64,000 nucleotides of DNA, from assembly GCF_023558375.1 (NCBI RefSeq), contig NZ_CP083761.1:2970001-3034000 (forward strand), read 5' to 3'. The DNA comes from Chroococcidiopsis sp. CCMEE 29 (GTDB lineage: Bacteria > Cyanobacteriota > Cyanobacteriia > Cyanobacteriales > Chroococcidiopsidaceae). The notes under the pieces were generated by a model. The model worked only from the letters and a program-made list of their open reading frames with translations. It made no database searches and had not been told where the DNA came from. Shown here in pieces: positions 46,956 to 56,676 of the stretch (the first letter of the stretch is position 1; each line of letters opens with the position of its first letter). Both the position numbers and the translations under genes were made by a program.

Positions 46956-49031
46956 GTGGCACGTACCGTTCCGCTTGAAAAAGTACGCAATATTGGAATT
47001 GCGGCCCACATAGATGCGGGCAAAACAACAACAACCGAGCGCATTTTGTTTTACTCGGGCATTGTTCACAAACTTGGTGAAGTCCACGAAGGAACGGCTA
47101 CGACCGACTGGATGGAACAAGAGCGGGAGCGAGGGATTACTATCACCGCTGCTGCAATTAGCACCAATTGGAAAGAACATTTAATCAACATTATTGACAC
47201 ACCGGGGCACGTAGACTTCACGATTGAAGTTGAACGCTCAATGCGGGTATTAGATGGTGTAATTACAGTTTTATGTTCCGTGGGCGGTGTGCAGCCTCAA
47301 ACGGAGACGGTGTGGCGACAGGCAGATCGCTACAAGGTACCGCGAATCATCTTTATTAACAAGATGGATCGAACGGGAGCAAACTTCTTCAAAGTTTATG
47401 ACCAAGTACGCGATCGCCTGCGGACTAACGCTGTCCCAATTCAATTACCCATTGGCAGTGAAACTGATCTGCGAGGAATTGTTGATCTGGTGGGGATGCG
47501 CGCCTTCATCTATACCAACGATCAGGGAACAGATATCCAAGAAACTGAAATTCCAGCAGAATTACAGGAACAGGCAGAAGAGTTTCGCGCCAAGCTAATT
47601 GAAGCGGTGGCAGAAACAGATGAAGCCTTGATTGAGAAGTACTTAGAAGGCGAAGAACTCACACTAGCTGAAATTCGTGAGGGTCTGCGTAAAGGAACAA
47701 TTGCCGGTACCATTGTGCCGGTACTATGCGGTTCTGCCTTTAAAAATAAAGGCGTGCAACTTTTGCTTGATGCGGTAGTAGATTACCTCCCAGCTCCGAT
47801 TGATGTACCGCCGATTCAAGGCACATTACCAAATGGCGATAGTGTCTTGCGACGCGCAGACGACGAAGAGCCATTATCAGCCTTGGCTTTTAAGATTATG
47901 GCTGATCCCTATGGTCGCCTCACGTTCGTCCGGGTGTACTCGGGCATTCTCAAAAAAGGCAGCTATGCTCTCAACGCTACAAAAGGGAAGAAAGAGCGGA
48001 TCTCTCGCCTAATTGTGCTTAAAGCAGACGAGCGAATTGAGGTAGATGAACTGAGAGCGGGTAGCTTAGGAGCGGCTTTAGGTCTGAAAGATACTTTCAC
48101 CGGAGATACTCTGTGTGACGATAACGCACCAGTAATTCTAGAATCCCTGTTTATTCCTGAACCAGTGATTTCCGTGGCAGTTGAACCAAAAACCAAGCAG
48201 GATATGGATAAGCTGTCCAAGGCACTACAATCACTGTCGGAGGAAGACCCTACCTTCCGAGTCAGCATTGATTCTGAAACTAACCAAACAGTGATTGCTG
48301 GGATGGGAGAGCTTCACTTAGAAATTCTGGTAGATAGAATGCTACGAGAATTTAAAGTAGAAGCAAATGTCGGTGCACCACAAGTTGCCTACCGAGAAAC
48401 CGTTCGTAAGTCTGTCAGATCTGAAGGTAAGTTCATCCGTCAAAGCGGTGGTAAAGGACAATATGGTCACGTAGTCATTGAGTTGGAGCCTGGAGATCCA
48501 GGTAGCGGCTTTGAATTCGTGTCCAAGATTGTCGGCGGTATAGTACCCAAAGAGTACATTGGACCAGCCGAGCAGGGAATGAAAGAAACCTGTGAATCCG
48601 GGATCTTAGCTGGATATCCTGTAATTGATGTCAAGGCAACGCTGGTAGATGGGTCATACCACGAAGTAGACTCATCAGAAATGGCATTCAAAATCGCTGG
48701 CTCAATGGCTATCAAGCAGGCAGTGATGAAAGCTGCACCAGTCCTGTTAGAGCCTATGATGAAAGTTGAGGTTGAAGTTCCCGAAAACTTCCTTGGAGAT
48801 GTGATGGGCGACCTCAATTCCCGTCGTGGTCAAATTGAAGGCATGGGATCTGAACAGGGGATTGCTAAAGTGACAGCCAAAGTTCCCTTAGCGGAAATGT
48901 TTGGCTATGCCACTGATATTCGCTCTAAGACCCAAGGCAGAGGCATCTTCTCGATGGAGTTTAGCCACTACGATGAAGTGCCTCGCAACGTGGCTGAAGC
49001 AATTATTGCTAAGAGCAAAGGGAACGCTTAA
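46956..49031 (+). CDS. fusA: Elongation factor G
   Basis: This 691-residue translocation GTPase has G1 [15 protein letters not shown], switch [22 protein letters not shown] and [10 protein letters not shown], followed by domains II-V, ending [23 protein letters not shown] at 46944-46950 precedes GTG 46956. It lies between rpsG and tuf in the str operon. Confidence 0.98.
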   Translation: MARTVPLEKVRNIGIAAHIDAGKTTTTERILFYSGIVHKLGEVHEGTATTDWMEQERERGITITAAAISTNWKEHLINIIDTPGHVDFTIEVERSMRVLDGVITVLCSVGGVQPQTETVWRQADRYKVPRIIFINKMDRTGANFFKVYDQVRDRLRTNAVPIQLPIGSETDLRGIVDLVGMRAFIYTNDQGTDIQETEIPAELQEQAEEFRAKLIEAVAETDEALIEKYLEGEELTLAEIREGLRKGTIAGTIVPVLCGSAFKNKGVQLLLDAVVDYLPAPIDVPPIQGTLPNGDSVLRRADDEEPLSALAFKIMADPYGRLTFVRVYSGILKKGSYALNATKGKKERISRLIVLKADERIEVDELRAGSLGAALGLKDTFTGDTLCDDNAPVILESLFIPEPVISVAVEPKTKQDMDKLSKALQSLSEEDPTFRVSIDSETNQTVIAGMGELHLEILVDRMLREFKVEANVGAPQVAYRETVRKSVRSEGKFIRQSGGKGQYGHVVIELEPGDPGSGFEFVSKIVGGIVPKEYIGPAEQGMKETCESGILAGYPVIDVKATLVDGSYHEVDSSEMAFKIAGSMAIKQAVMKAAPVLLEPMMKVEVEVPENFLGDVMGDLNSRRGQIEGMGSEQGIAKVTAKVPLAEMFGYATDIRSKTQGRGIFSMEFSHYDEVPRNVAEAIIAKSKGNA

Positions 49032-49053
49032 CTAGAAAAGGAACCGATCATTC

Positions 49054-50283
49054 ATGGCACGCGCAAAGTTTGAAAGGACTAAACCCCACGTCAACATTGG
49101 TACGATTGGTCACGTAGACCACGGCAAAACCACGTTAACCGCAGCAATCACTATGACCCTGGCTGCTATGGGTCAGGCGAAGGCTAAGAAGTACGATGAA
49201 ATTGATGCCGCACCTGAAGAAAAGGCGCGGGGTATCACAATCAACACCGCCCACGTTGAATACCAAACGGAACAACGGCACTATGCTCACGTAGATTGCC
49301 CAGGGCACGCTGACTATGTGAAGAACATGATCACCGGGGCAGCTCAGATGGATGGGGCCATTCTAGTGGTTTCTGCTGCAGATGGTCCGATGCCGCAAAC
49401 ACGGGAACACATCCTGTTAGCAAAGCAGGTAGGTGTTCCTAACATCGTGGTCTTCTTGAATAAGAAAGACATGGTGGATGACGAAGAGTTGCTGGAACTG
49501 GTGGAACTAGAAGTTCGAGAACTTTTGAGTTCTTATGATTTCCCCGGTGATGACATTCCCATCGTTGCTGGTTCAGCCTTGTTGGCTCTGGAAGCAATGT
49601 TGGCTAATCCTACAACGAAGCGGGGTGACAATGAGTGGGTCGATAAAATCTACGAACTGATGGATGCGGTAGATTCATATATTCCAACACCAGAGCGGGA
49701 TATAGATAAACCCTTCTTAATGGCAGTGGAAGACGTATTCTCGATTTCCGGTCGGGGTACAGTAGCCACGGGTCGGATTGAGCGGGGCAAAGTCAAGGTT
49801 GGTGAAACTGTAGAACTAGTTGGCATTAAAGGCACACGTAGTACTACAGTGACAGGTGTGGAAATGTTCCAGAAAACCTTGGATGAAGGCATGGCTGGTG
49901 ATAACGTCGGCGTGCTGCTCCGGGGTCTGAAGAAGGAAGAAATCGAGCGGGGTATGGTGCTAGCTAAGCCTGGCAGTATCACTCCTCATACTCAGTTTGA
50001 ATCTGAGGTTTATATCCTTCAGGAAAAAGAAGGGGGCCGCAAAACACCGTTTTTCAGTGGCTACCGACCCCAGTTCTACGTGCGGACAACAGATGTAACC
50101 GGCACGATTAGAGCGTTTACATCAGATGATGGCAGCGAAGCCGAGATGGTAATGCCAGGCGATCGCATTAAAATGACCGTCGAACTAATCAACCCGATTG
50201 CGATTGAGCAGGGAATGCGGTTTGCCATTCGTGAAGGCGGTCGCACCATTGGTGCTGGCGTAGTCTCTAAAATCCTGAAGTAA
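49054..50283 (+). CDS. tuf: Elongation factor Tu
   Basis: This 409-residue GTPase delivers aminoacyl-tRNA. It has G1 [43 protein letters not shown] and SALLALE. The insert [20 protein letters not shown] and C-terminal [15 protein letters not shown] are typical of cyanobacterial and plastid EF-Tu. It starts 22 bp after fusA. Confidence 0.98.
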   Translation: MARAKFERTKPHVNIGTIGHVDHGKTTLTAAITMTLAAMGQAKAKKYDEIDAAPEEKARGITINTAHVEYQTEQRHYAHVDCPGHADYVKNMITGAAQMDGAILVVSAADGPMPQTREHILLAKQVGVPNIVVFLNKKDMVDDEELLELVELEVRELLSSYDFPGDDIPIVAGSALLALEAMLANPTTKRGDNEWVDKIYELMDAVDSYIPTPERDIDKPFLMAVEDVFSISGRGTVATGRIERGKVKVGETVELVGIKGTRSTTVTGVEMFQKTLDEGMAGDNVGVLLRGLKKEEIERGMVLAKPGSITPHTQFESEVYILQEKEGGRKTPFFSGYRPQFYVRTTDVTGTIRAFTSDDGSEAEMVMPGDRIKMTVELINPIAIEQGMRFAIREGGRTIGAGVVSKILK

Positions 50284-50395
50284 AACTGCGCTCAACTAGT
50301 TAGGAGCAGAAGAGCTGTGCCAACAAGGTAAAATGCTTTTCTGCTCTTCAATATCGTTAAATACTCTTGCTAAAACAGAACCTAGAAAACTTAAG

Positions 50396-50713
50396 ATGGC
50401 AACTCTCCAGCAGCAAAAAATTCGAATTCGCTTGCAAGCTTTTGACCGCCGCTTGCTTGATACCTCTTGTGAAAAGATTGTAGATACAGCAAATCGAACT
50501 AACGCCACAGCTATTGGTCCGATTCCTTTACCAACCAAACGCCGGATCTACTGTCTACTGCGATCACCTCACGTAGACAAAGATTCACGGGAACACTTTG
50601 AAACTCGCACTCATCGGCGGATTATTGACATTTACCAACCTTCTTCTAAAACCATCGATGCTCTGATGAAACTTGATTTACCGTCGGGTGTTGATATCGA
50701 AGTTAAACTCTAA
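50396..50713 (+). CDS. rpsJ: 30S ribosomal protein S10
   Basis: This 105-residue protein starts [20 protein letters not shown] and contains [20 protein letters not shown] and [16 protein letters not shown]. In cyanobacteria rpsJ follows tuf at the end of the str operon, as here. ATG 50396 is the family start; the frame is open further upstream to 50333. Confidence 0.97.
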   Translation: MATLQQQKIRIRLQAFDRRLLDTSCEKIVDTANRTNATAIGPIPLPTKRRIYCLLRSPHVDKDSREHFETRTHRRIIDIYQPSSKTIDALMKLDLPSGVDIEVKL

Positions 50714-50745
50714 GAGCGCATCAGTATTGATGTCATTGTGTTTTT

Positions 50746-50773
50746 AGCCCTTTAGAAAAGCCTCTAAAGGGCT
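50746..50773 (+). terminator. Hairpin after rpsJ, end of str operon
   Basis: A perfect 11-bp stem AGCCCTTTAGA/TCTAAAGGGCT with a 6-nt loop lies 33 bp after the rpsJ stop. The T-run lies on the upstream side (TTTTT before the stem) and only TATT follows, so it is a moderate intrinsic terminator for the plus strand. Confidence 0.6.
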
Positions 50774-50836
50774 TATTGCTGCCGAGAGATCCGTTAAAGT
50801 AAGAACAGAAAGCGCAGTTACCGTTTTTACCGACAG

Positions 50837-51478
50837 ATGACATCCTCTTCCAAAATAGCGGTACGAGAACTTCCCCTTTTCCCTTTGCCGGAGGTAGTTC
50901 TCTTTCCCAACAGACCCTTGCCTCTGCATATCTTTGAATTTCGCTACCGGATCATGATGAACACGCTTCTGGAAAGCGATCGCCGCTTTGGGGTGTTGCT
51001 GTGGGATCCGGTGCAGGGTCAACCTGCTACAGTAGGCTGCTGCGCTGAAATAATCCAATATCAGCGGCTGCCAGATGACAGGATGAAGATATTAACCTTA
51101 GGGCAGCAGCGATTTAGAGTCTTAGAGTACGTGCGGGAAAAGCCCTATAAAGTCGGTTTAGTAGAATGGATTGAAGACCAACCGACACAGAAAGACCTCA
51201 GACCTTTGGCAAAAGAGGTAGAGCAACTACTCCAAGATGTAGTACGTCTCTCGGCAAAGTTAACTGAACAAAACATTGAACTTCCAGAAAATATCCCTGA
51301 TTTACCGATAGAGTTGTCTTACTGGGTGGCAAGTAACCTTTACGGAGTCGCAGCAGAGCAACAGAAATTGCTAGAAATGCAGGATACTACCGCTCGACTA
51401 GAACGCGAAGCAGAAATTCTAACTTCTACACGCAATCACTTGGCAGCCCGTACCGTACTCAAAGATACCTTTAACTAG
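50837..51478 (+). CDS. LON-N-domain protein
   Basis: This 213-residue protein consists of a Lon N-terminal (substrate-binding) domain only: VRELPLFPLPEVVLFPNRPL, HIFEFRYRIMMNTLLESDRR and GQQRFRVLEYVREKPY, then a helical C-terminal part. There is no AAA+ or protease domain, so it is not Lon itself. Such proteins may act as adaptors in protein quality control; the function is not established. ATG 50837. Confidence 0.9.
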   Translation: MTSSSKIAVRELPLFPLPEVVLFPNRPLPLHIFEFRYRIMMNTLLESDRRFGVLLWDPVQGQPATVGCCAEIIQYQRLPDDRMKILTLGQQRFRVLEYVREKPYKVGLVEWIEDQPTQKDLRPLAKEVEQLLQDVVRLSAKLTEQNIELPENIPDLPIELSYWVASNLYGVAAEQQKLLEMQDTTARLEREAEILTSTRNHLAARTVLKDTFN

Positions 51479-51521
51479 GGATTAGGTACTAAAGGAAGAC
51501 TCTTTTACTAATCCCTAACCC

Positions 51522-52391
51522 CTAATCCCTCATGCCTAATATGTTGTAACTGCCAAAGCTTTTTAAGATCTCAGTCTGGGCAGTTAATTCTACTAAAGCT
51601 GATTGTACGGCTGATGAGTTGATGTCAGCTTCTAAATCAATGAAATAAAGATATTCACCCAGCGATCGCTTCGTGGGACGTGACTCAATTCGGCTGAGGT
51701 TAATGCCCCGTTGGGCAAATACTTGCAGCGGTTTAACCAGCGCTCCTGGGACGTTGGCAGGTAAGCTGAAAGCCAGAGAGGTATGACTGTTATTTTGTGA
51801 AGCTAGATGGTAGCTACTTTGGGAGCAATCCTGACTGAGTACCCAAAACCGGGTACAGTTGTCGGGATAGTCATTAATCCCACTGGCGAGGATTGGCAAG
51901 TTGTAGAGTTGAGATGCTCGCAGGGAAGAAATCGCACCTGCTTTCACATCTTGTTCCAGTTGTTGTAGTGCCTCGGTGGTTGAATTCGTCGAAATTAAGT
52001 GCACACGAGGCAGAAACTGCTCCAACCATCCCTGGCACTGCGCCAGAGCTTGGGGATGAGAATAAACGTTTTGGATGTCGTCTAAAGTCTGGGCGTGGGA
52101 GAGCAAGGCATGAGCGATCGGCAAAACTAGAGCCAGCTGAATCTGCAACGTGTCCAGCTGCCACAGCGTATCTAGCGTAACAGCAACACTTCCTTCAATC
52201 GAATTCTCCACTGGCACGACGGCTAGCTCAGCTTGAGCTTGAGCGACAGCCCGTAAAGTCGAGGCAATACTGGGATAAGGGCATAAGATTGTTTCTTGTC
52301 TTGTTTGTTGATGCAGCCAGCTGGCGTAAGCTAGAGCTGCTTGTTCTGTATAGGTGCCAACAGGTCCTAAATGTGCAATGGATACGGTCAT
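51522..52391 (-). CDS. pheA: Prephenate dehydratase
   Basis: This 289-residue enzyme of phenylalanine synthesis converts prephenate to phenylpyruvate. It has IAHLGPVGTYTEQAALAYA, VVPVENSIEGSVAVTLDTL, the active-site NDYPDNCTRFWVLSQ (TRF), and a C-terminal ACT domain with LVKPLQVFAQRGINLSRIES for Phe feedback control. It starts at ATG 52391. Its stop lies among CCCCTAA-type heptamers (about 51505-51533). Confidence 0.95.
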   Translation of the reverse strand: MTVSIAHLGPVGTYTEQAALAYASWLHQQTRQETILCPYPSIASTLRAVAQAQAELAVVPVENSIEGSVAVTLDTLWQLDTLQIQLALVLPIAHALLSHAQTLDDIQNVYSHPQALAQCQGWLEQFLPRVHLISTNSTTEALQQLEQDVKAGAISSLRASQLYNLPILASGINDYPDNCTRFWVLSQDCSQSSYHLASQNNSHTSLAFSLPANVPGALVKPLQVFAQRGINLSRIESRPTKRSLGEYLYFIDLEADINSSAVQSALVELTAQTEILKSFGSYNILGMRD

Positions 52392-52739
52392 GGCGTTCCG
52401 TGCTCAATTCGCGGTCAGGTTCCTAATCATATCTTGCTACTGTTTCGGTTAGGCAGGCTAAAAATCAATATGCTTGCGAGGGGTGAGGGGCGAGGCAGAG
52501 GGAGCAGGGAGAGCAATCCAAAATCTAAAATCAAAAATTGGTAGCGCTTCTAATGAAATATCAGCTGCCGCTCGAATGGCTCCTAGGTGGAGCAAAGAAT
52601 TTTTACAATCATTTATAATTAATTTACAATTATCAAGATTTGATGAGTTATTAGTTAATCTTTGGGGCAAATTTGCCAGTAATATGAACTGATTAGATTA
52701 AAAAATTCTAAAGATATAAACAGGTATTCTTACTCACTT
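52392..52739. other. Intergenic region
   Basis: 348 bp between pheA and the DUF1997 gene. It contains a G-rich tract (about 52480-52510) followed by AATCCAAAATCTAAAATC repeats. A 72-codon open frame here is made largely of these repeats and is not taken as a gene. Confidence 0.5.
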
Positions 52740-53339
52740 ATGCCTACACGGTTTACTGCATCCCAATCGGTTAGAATTACTGTACCAGAGCAACCTATTC
52801 CTATTCAGCACTACTTGCGTCAACCCCAACGATTGGTAAATACTTTGGTTGATCCGAGCCGGGTTGAACAGCTGAGCGAGGAAATTTTTCGGTTAAAATT
52901 GCGTCCACTTAGCTTTATGACCCTGAGTATTCAACCAACCGCAGACCTTAGAGTGTGGGCAGAACCTAACGGAACTGTTCATTTACAATCGGTGGCTTGT
53001 GAAATCTTGGGGTTAGAGTATATCAATCAACGCTTTACCTTAAATCTCCAAGGGCATTTGTCTCCTTGCGAGGTAAATGGTCAAACCCTCCTTCAGGGCA
53101 AAGCTGATTTAGAAGTAGAGGTCGAACTGCCGCTCCCTTTTTCGCTTACCCCTCAGCCAATTTTAGAAGCTACCGGCAACAGCCTGCTTAAGAGTGTTTT
53201 ATTGACGATTAAACAACGATTACTACATCAACTACTGGCAGACTATCGTTGCTGGGTTAGCGATAAAACAGAGGAAACAGCCTCTACTCAGATGCCTGTG
53301 CTACCCTCTCAATCCAGTTCCCTAGCCCCTAGCCCCTAA
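52740..53339 (+). CDS. DUF1997 domain-containing protein
   Basis: This 199-residue cyanobacterial/plastid conserved protein has QPIPIQHYLRQPQRLVNTLV, VWAEPNGTVHLQSVACEILG and a C-terminal LLHQLLADYRCWV. It resembles polyketide-cyclase/START-type folds by length and pattern; function unknown. The last residues (SSSLAPSP) are encoded by a CCCTAGCCCCTAG heptamer repeat that has entered the 3' end. It overlaps rnhB tail-to-tail by 4 bp. Confidence 0.8.
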   Translation: MPTRFTASQSVRITVPEQPIPIQHYLRQPQRLVNTLVDPSRVEQLSEEIFRLKLRPLSFMTLSIQPTADLRVWAEPNGTVHLQSVACEILGLEYINQRFTLNLQGHLSPCEVNGQTLLQGKADLEVEVELPLPFSLTPQPILEATGNSLLKSVLLTIKQRLLHQLLADYRCWVSDKTEETASTQMPVLPSQSSSLAPSP

Positions 53340-54022
53340 CTCCTCGTTTGGCAAGGACGAAATGACATGCGATGCAAGGGAGAAGGACCGCATTGTTGCA
53401 GTGCGTGTAAATGGCGTTTCGTTCCATAACCTTTATTTGCTACCAGGTCGTACATTGGGTACTTTGAAGCAAGGCGAACAATTAGCTGATCGCGCCAAAC
53501 CTTGGCAACAATGCTAGCAGATGCAATCGCTAGCGATCGCTCATCTCCCTTCACCAGTGTTTGTTGCGGCGTTGATAAATCTTTTATCGGCTGATTGCCA
53601 TCAATTAAACAGAGTCCAGGCTGCACTTTGAGCTTCACAATAGCCCGCTTCATTGCTAAAAGCGATGCCTGTAAGATATTAATCCGGTCAATCTCGGCAG
53701 TAGAAGCAAAACCAATTTTCCAATCTAACGCTACCGTACAAATTTTCTCAGCCAGTTGTACTCGTCGATAACTAGTCAGCTGTTTACTGTCTCTAATTTG
53801 CTCTACTACAAGTTCAGGTAGAGCAGACGGCGGTAAAATTACTGCCGCTGCTACCACAGGACCAAACAAAGCCCCTCGCCCTACTTCATCAACACCGGCA
53901 ACTAGGACTGAGTACTGAGGAGCCAGTCCTGTGGAACTGGCATTGCTGAATGCTAAGTCAAGGTCTAAACTTATATACTCAGTTTTCACAACTTTAACCT
54001 CAGTTCTGGAGAGGCGAACCAC
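53336..54022 (-). CDS. rnhB: Ribonuclease HII
   Basis: This 228-residue enzyme removes ribonucleotides from DNA-RNA hybrids. Catalytic motifs are VAGVDEVGRGALFGPVVAAA (Asp-Glu), RDSKQLTSYRRVQLAE, CLIDGNQPI (Asp) and the C-terminal YPMYDLVANKGYGTKRHLHA. The start is GTG 54022, giving an ~40-residue extension before the conserved core; a later start is possible. It follows rne by 12 bp on the same strand, a conserved cyanobacterial pairing. Confidence 0.94.
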   Translation of the reverse strand: MVRLSRTEVKVVKTEYISLDLDLAFSNASSTGLAPQYSVLVAGVDEVGRGALFGPVVAAAVILPPSALPELVVEQIRDSKQLTSYRRVQLAEKICTVALDWKIGFASTAEIDRINILQASLLAMKRAIVKLKVQPGLCLIDGNQPIKDLSTPQQTLVKGDERSLAIASASIVAKVWRDQLIVRLASKYPMYDLVANKGYGTKRHLHALQQCGPSPLHRMSFRPCQTRS

Positions 54023-54034
54023 CGTTCGCCTCTC

Positions 54035-56140
54035 CTACTCTTCACTACTGTTTTCAGTCCCACCAGTCCGACGGCGACGCCGACGATTGATCGGCATGTT
54101 TCTAGTTGCTTCACTCTCAGCCACGACAGCAACCGATTCAGTGTCAGAAGCAAGTGTTTCCGGGAGATATTCTGAGGTTGGGTTGTCTGCTAGTATCGTG
54201 CTGTTGGATTGAGCAGTGTTGAATTCTACAGGCGATTCAGAGGCAAGCGTCCCGCTTTCACTCGAACTACTACCCGGTGGAAGTTCTCCAGGCAGTGTAA
54301 TACTTAAAATTACAGATTTGGGATTTTTGACTGCATAATTCAAGCGCACTAGAGGAGAAACACCCATTTCAGCGTAAACTTCCTGTTCCTCCGGTGTCAT
54401 TTCTACATGAACAATTTCCGGTGGTTCTACAGATTTCACTGGCTCCGGCTTAGTGGGCTTCGTTCGTTCTTTGTCAATCCAATTGGCTTTACCAGTCGCT
54501 GGCAAAATCACTTCTGGCGTTGTTGGTAGTTCCGGTTCGGGATCGAGTTCCGACTCTCGTTCATTTACCAAAGCCAACCGAGAAGGCATCCGCGTCTCAT
54601 CTTTACCAACACCCTCGCCTATCTCTATCCGACGGCGGCGGCGGCGGCGATTGTTGTTCGCATCTCCAAGCTCTTGATAGCTAGGGTGATTCAGCAGATC
54701 GAGGTCTTGCAGGTTATTGTCTGAGTCAGCGTTGAAAGCTGTCTCCAGTTCTTCATAGGTTTCGCGTGATTCTACAAGTCGGGGAGCTGGCGTGCGAGGA
54801 GATTCTCTCGTCGGCAGTGGTACAGGCAAATCTGCCATATCTCCAACCGCTCGCTCTACCCGTTCTCGTGGCGTTCCCACAAAATCGCGCTCCCGCGTTT
54901 CAGGCTCACCAGGCAAATGCACCACGTGCCCTAGTCCTCCACAGGTGGGGCAGGTGCGACTAAATAGTTCGTAAAGGTTCTGACCTTGGCGCTTACGGGT
55001 TAGTTCTACCAAACCCAGCTCAGATAGTTGAGCGATTTGGGGTCTGGCTTTGTCCGCTCTCAGCGCTTTGTTAAAGTGTTCTAGCACTTGTAACTGGTCT
55101 CTACGCGATTCCATGTCAATGAAATCCACAATGATCACACCCGCCAGATTCCGTAGACGCAGTTGCCGAGCAATTTCTGTTGCTGCCTCGCAGTTTGTCC
55201 ACAGAACAGTTTCTCTAGCAGTGGCAGAACGGGTAAAGGAGCCGGAGTTGACATCAATCACTGTCAAGGCTTCAGTTGGTTCAATGATGACATAGCCTCC
55301 AGAAGGCAAATCAACCCTTGGCTTCAGAGCTTCTCGAATTGCAGCATTGATGCGGAAGTACTCCAAAATTGGAGTACGATCGCGGTGATGGTCAATCAAT
55401 AACCCTTGCGGTGCCTGACCTCCACTCCAGTTCGTCAAGTACTGCTTCACCCGCTTCAGTCCCGTGCTGGAATCTACTACGATCCGATTCACATCTGAAC
55501 CGTACATATCTCGCAGTACGCGCTGAATAAAATCGTCGTCGCGGTTCAGCAGTGCCGGCGGTCGCGTGGATTGTGCCTCCTGCTGAATCACTTCCCATTG
55601 TTTTTGGATAATTTCTAGATCTTCAATGATTGCTTCTTCTGGCTTTCCCTCTGCTTCTGTGCGAACTAGCAAACCCATGCCAGCCGGTTTAACTAGGATA
55701 GCCAAAGCTCGCAAACGATTACGTTCATTTTCATTTTTGATTCGCTGGGATAAATTTACACCCCGTCCGAACGGCATCAGCACTACATAGCGGCTGGGCA
55801 AGGTAATGTTACCTGTGAGCCTTGGTCCCTTATTTCCTGTTGGCTCCTTCATGACTTGCACCAGAACTTTCTGCTGCGGTGCCAACAATTCTGTAATTGC
55901 CCCGGCAGTCCGCTTCAGCTTCAACGGTCCTAAGTCGGTCACATGAATAAAACCGTTGCGTTCCGGGTCACCCATGTTGACAAAAGCGGCATCTATCCCA
56001 GGCAATACGTTTTCAACAATACCTAGGTAAATATCACCAATCTGGTGACGTCCTGTGGCAACAACGAGTTCTTGTATTTGATCTTCCGAAAAAACGGCAG
56101 CTATGTGATGCTGCTCCGCGATAATAATTTGTTTTGGCAT
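54035..56140 (-). CDS. rne: Ribonuclease E/G
   Basis: This 701-residue endoribonuclease sets mRNA turnover. The catalytic half (1-400) has the S1 domain (GDIYLGIVENVLPGIDAAFV), a metal-binding VIDVNSGSF and IVVDFIDME, and the zinc-link CPTCGGLGH. The C-terminal half is unstructured, acidic and Pro-rich, with two Arg runs: NNRRRRRRRIEIG near 497 and the terminal NRRRRRRTGG near 689. The latter matches the conserved cyanobacterial nonapeptide that binds polynucleotide phosphorylase. GAGGGAA precedes ATG 56140. Confidence 0.95.
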   Translation of the reverse strand: MPKQIIIAEQHHIAAVFSEDQIQELVVATGRHQIGDIYLGIVENVLPGIDAAFVNMGDPERNGFIHVTDLGPLKLKRTAGAITELLAPQQKVLVQVMKEPTGNKGPRLTGNITLPSRYVVLMPFGRGVNLSQRIKNENERNRLRALAILVKPAGMGLLVRTEAEGKPEEAIIEDLEIIQKQWEVIQQEAQSTRPPALLNRDDDFIQRVLRDMYGSDVNRIVVDSSTGLKRVKQYLTNWSGGQAPQGLLIDHHRDRTPILEYFRINAAIREALKPRVDLPSGGYVIIEPTEALTVIDVNSGSFTRSATARETVLWTNCEAATEIARQLRLRNLAGVIIVDFIDMESRRDQLQVLEHFNKALRADKARPQIAQLSELGLVELTRKRQGQNLYELFSRTCPTCGGLGHVVHLPGEPETRERDFVGTPRERVERAVGDMADLPVPLPTRESPRTPAPRLVESRETYEELETAFNADSDNNLQDLDLLNHPSYQELGDANNNRRRRRRRIEIGEGVGKDETRMPSRLALVNERESELDPEPELPTTPEVILPATGKANWIDKERTKPTKPEPVKSVEPPEIVHVEMTPEEQEVYAEMGVSPLVRLNYAVKNPKSVILSITLPGELPPGSSSSESGTLASESPVEFNTAQSNSTILADNPTSEYLPETLASDTESVAVVAESEATRNMPINRRRRRRTGGTENSSEE

Positions 56141-56676
56141 TCAATTCCCTCAAAAATTTGCAGCACCAAAGGCTTTGAGGATTTTTCTCTCACTTTTACA
56201 AGTTTGAAAGCGCTGCTGTTAATAAATCCGCTCACCACGCTTACAGCCTTGAAACGCGGTATGAATTCCAGCACTGCTACACACAGTAGTAAGCAACTGG
56301 AGCGAGCATCAGTGGTAGGTCTTTAATGCAGTATCCTAACCCTTAAATCGACCAGTAGCGCCATCATCAAGAACAGACACTTAGAAAAGCCGATTGTCTC
56401 TGGGATTGGTTACTGAACCATTCATAGCGACTAAAGAGAGAGTTCCCAATCCGCCTCAGCTTTTATTGCAAAAGAATCGTCGAAATCACTCTTCAATTAT
56501 CTTCGCTTCAGCCCTGATGATCAGGAGAGTGAACCAGAGAACTCAATGCAGCGCTATAAAAATTTCTGTTGATTCAATTTTAACTCAAGCTTGAGAAAAA
56601 TCAATGAGCAGGAGTGAGGGAGAGAATAATTTTGAGTTTTGAGGTAGAGGTTTTAATTCAACAGCCCCTTTTTCGG
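56141..56676. other. Long rne leader / intergenic region
   Basis: 536 bp between the radical SAM gene and rne, both on the minus strand. rne transcripts in other bacteria have long leaders used for autoregulation, so this may be 5' UTR. The minus strand shows U-rich stretches near 56150-56200. No gene seen. Confidence 0.4.

Noticed and set aside
52474-52692. A 72-codon frame between pheA and DUF1997.
   Set aside because: Much of it is translated from intergenic repeats; not conserved-looking.
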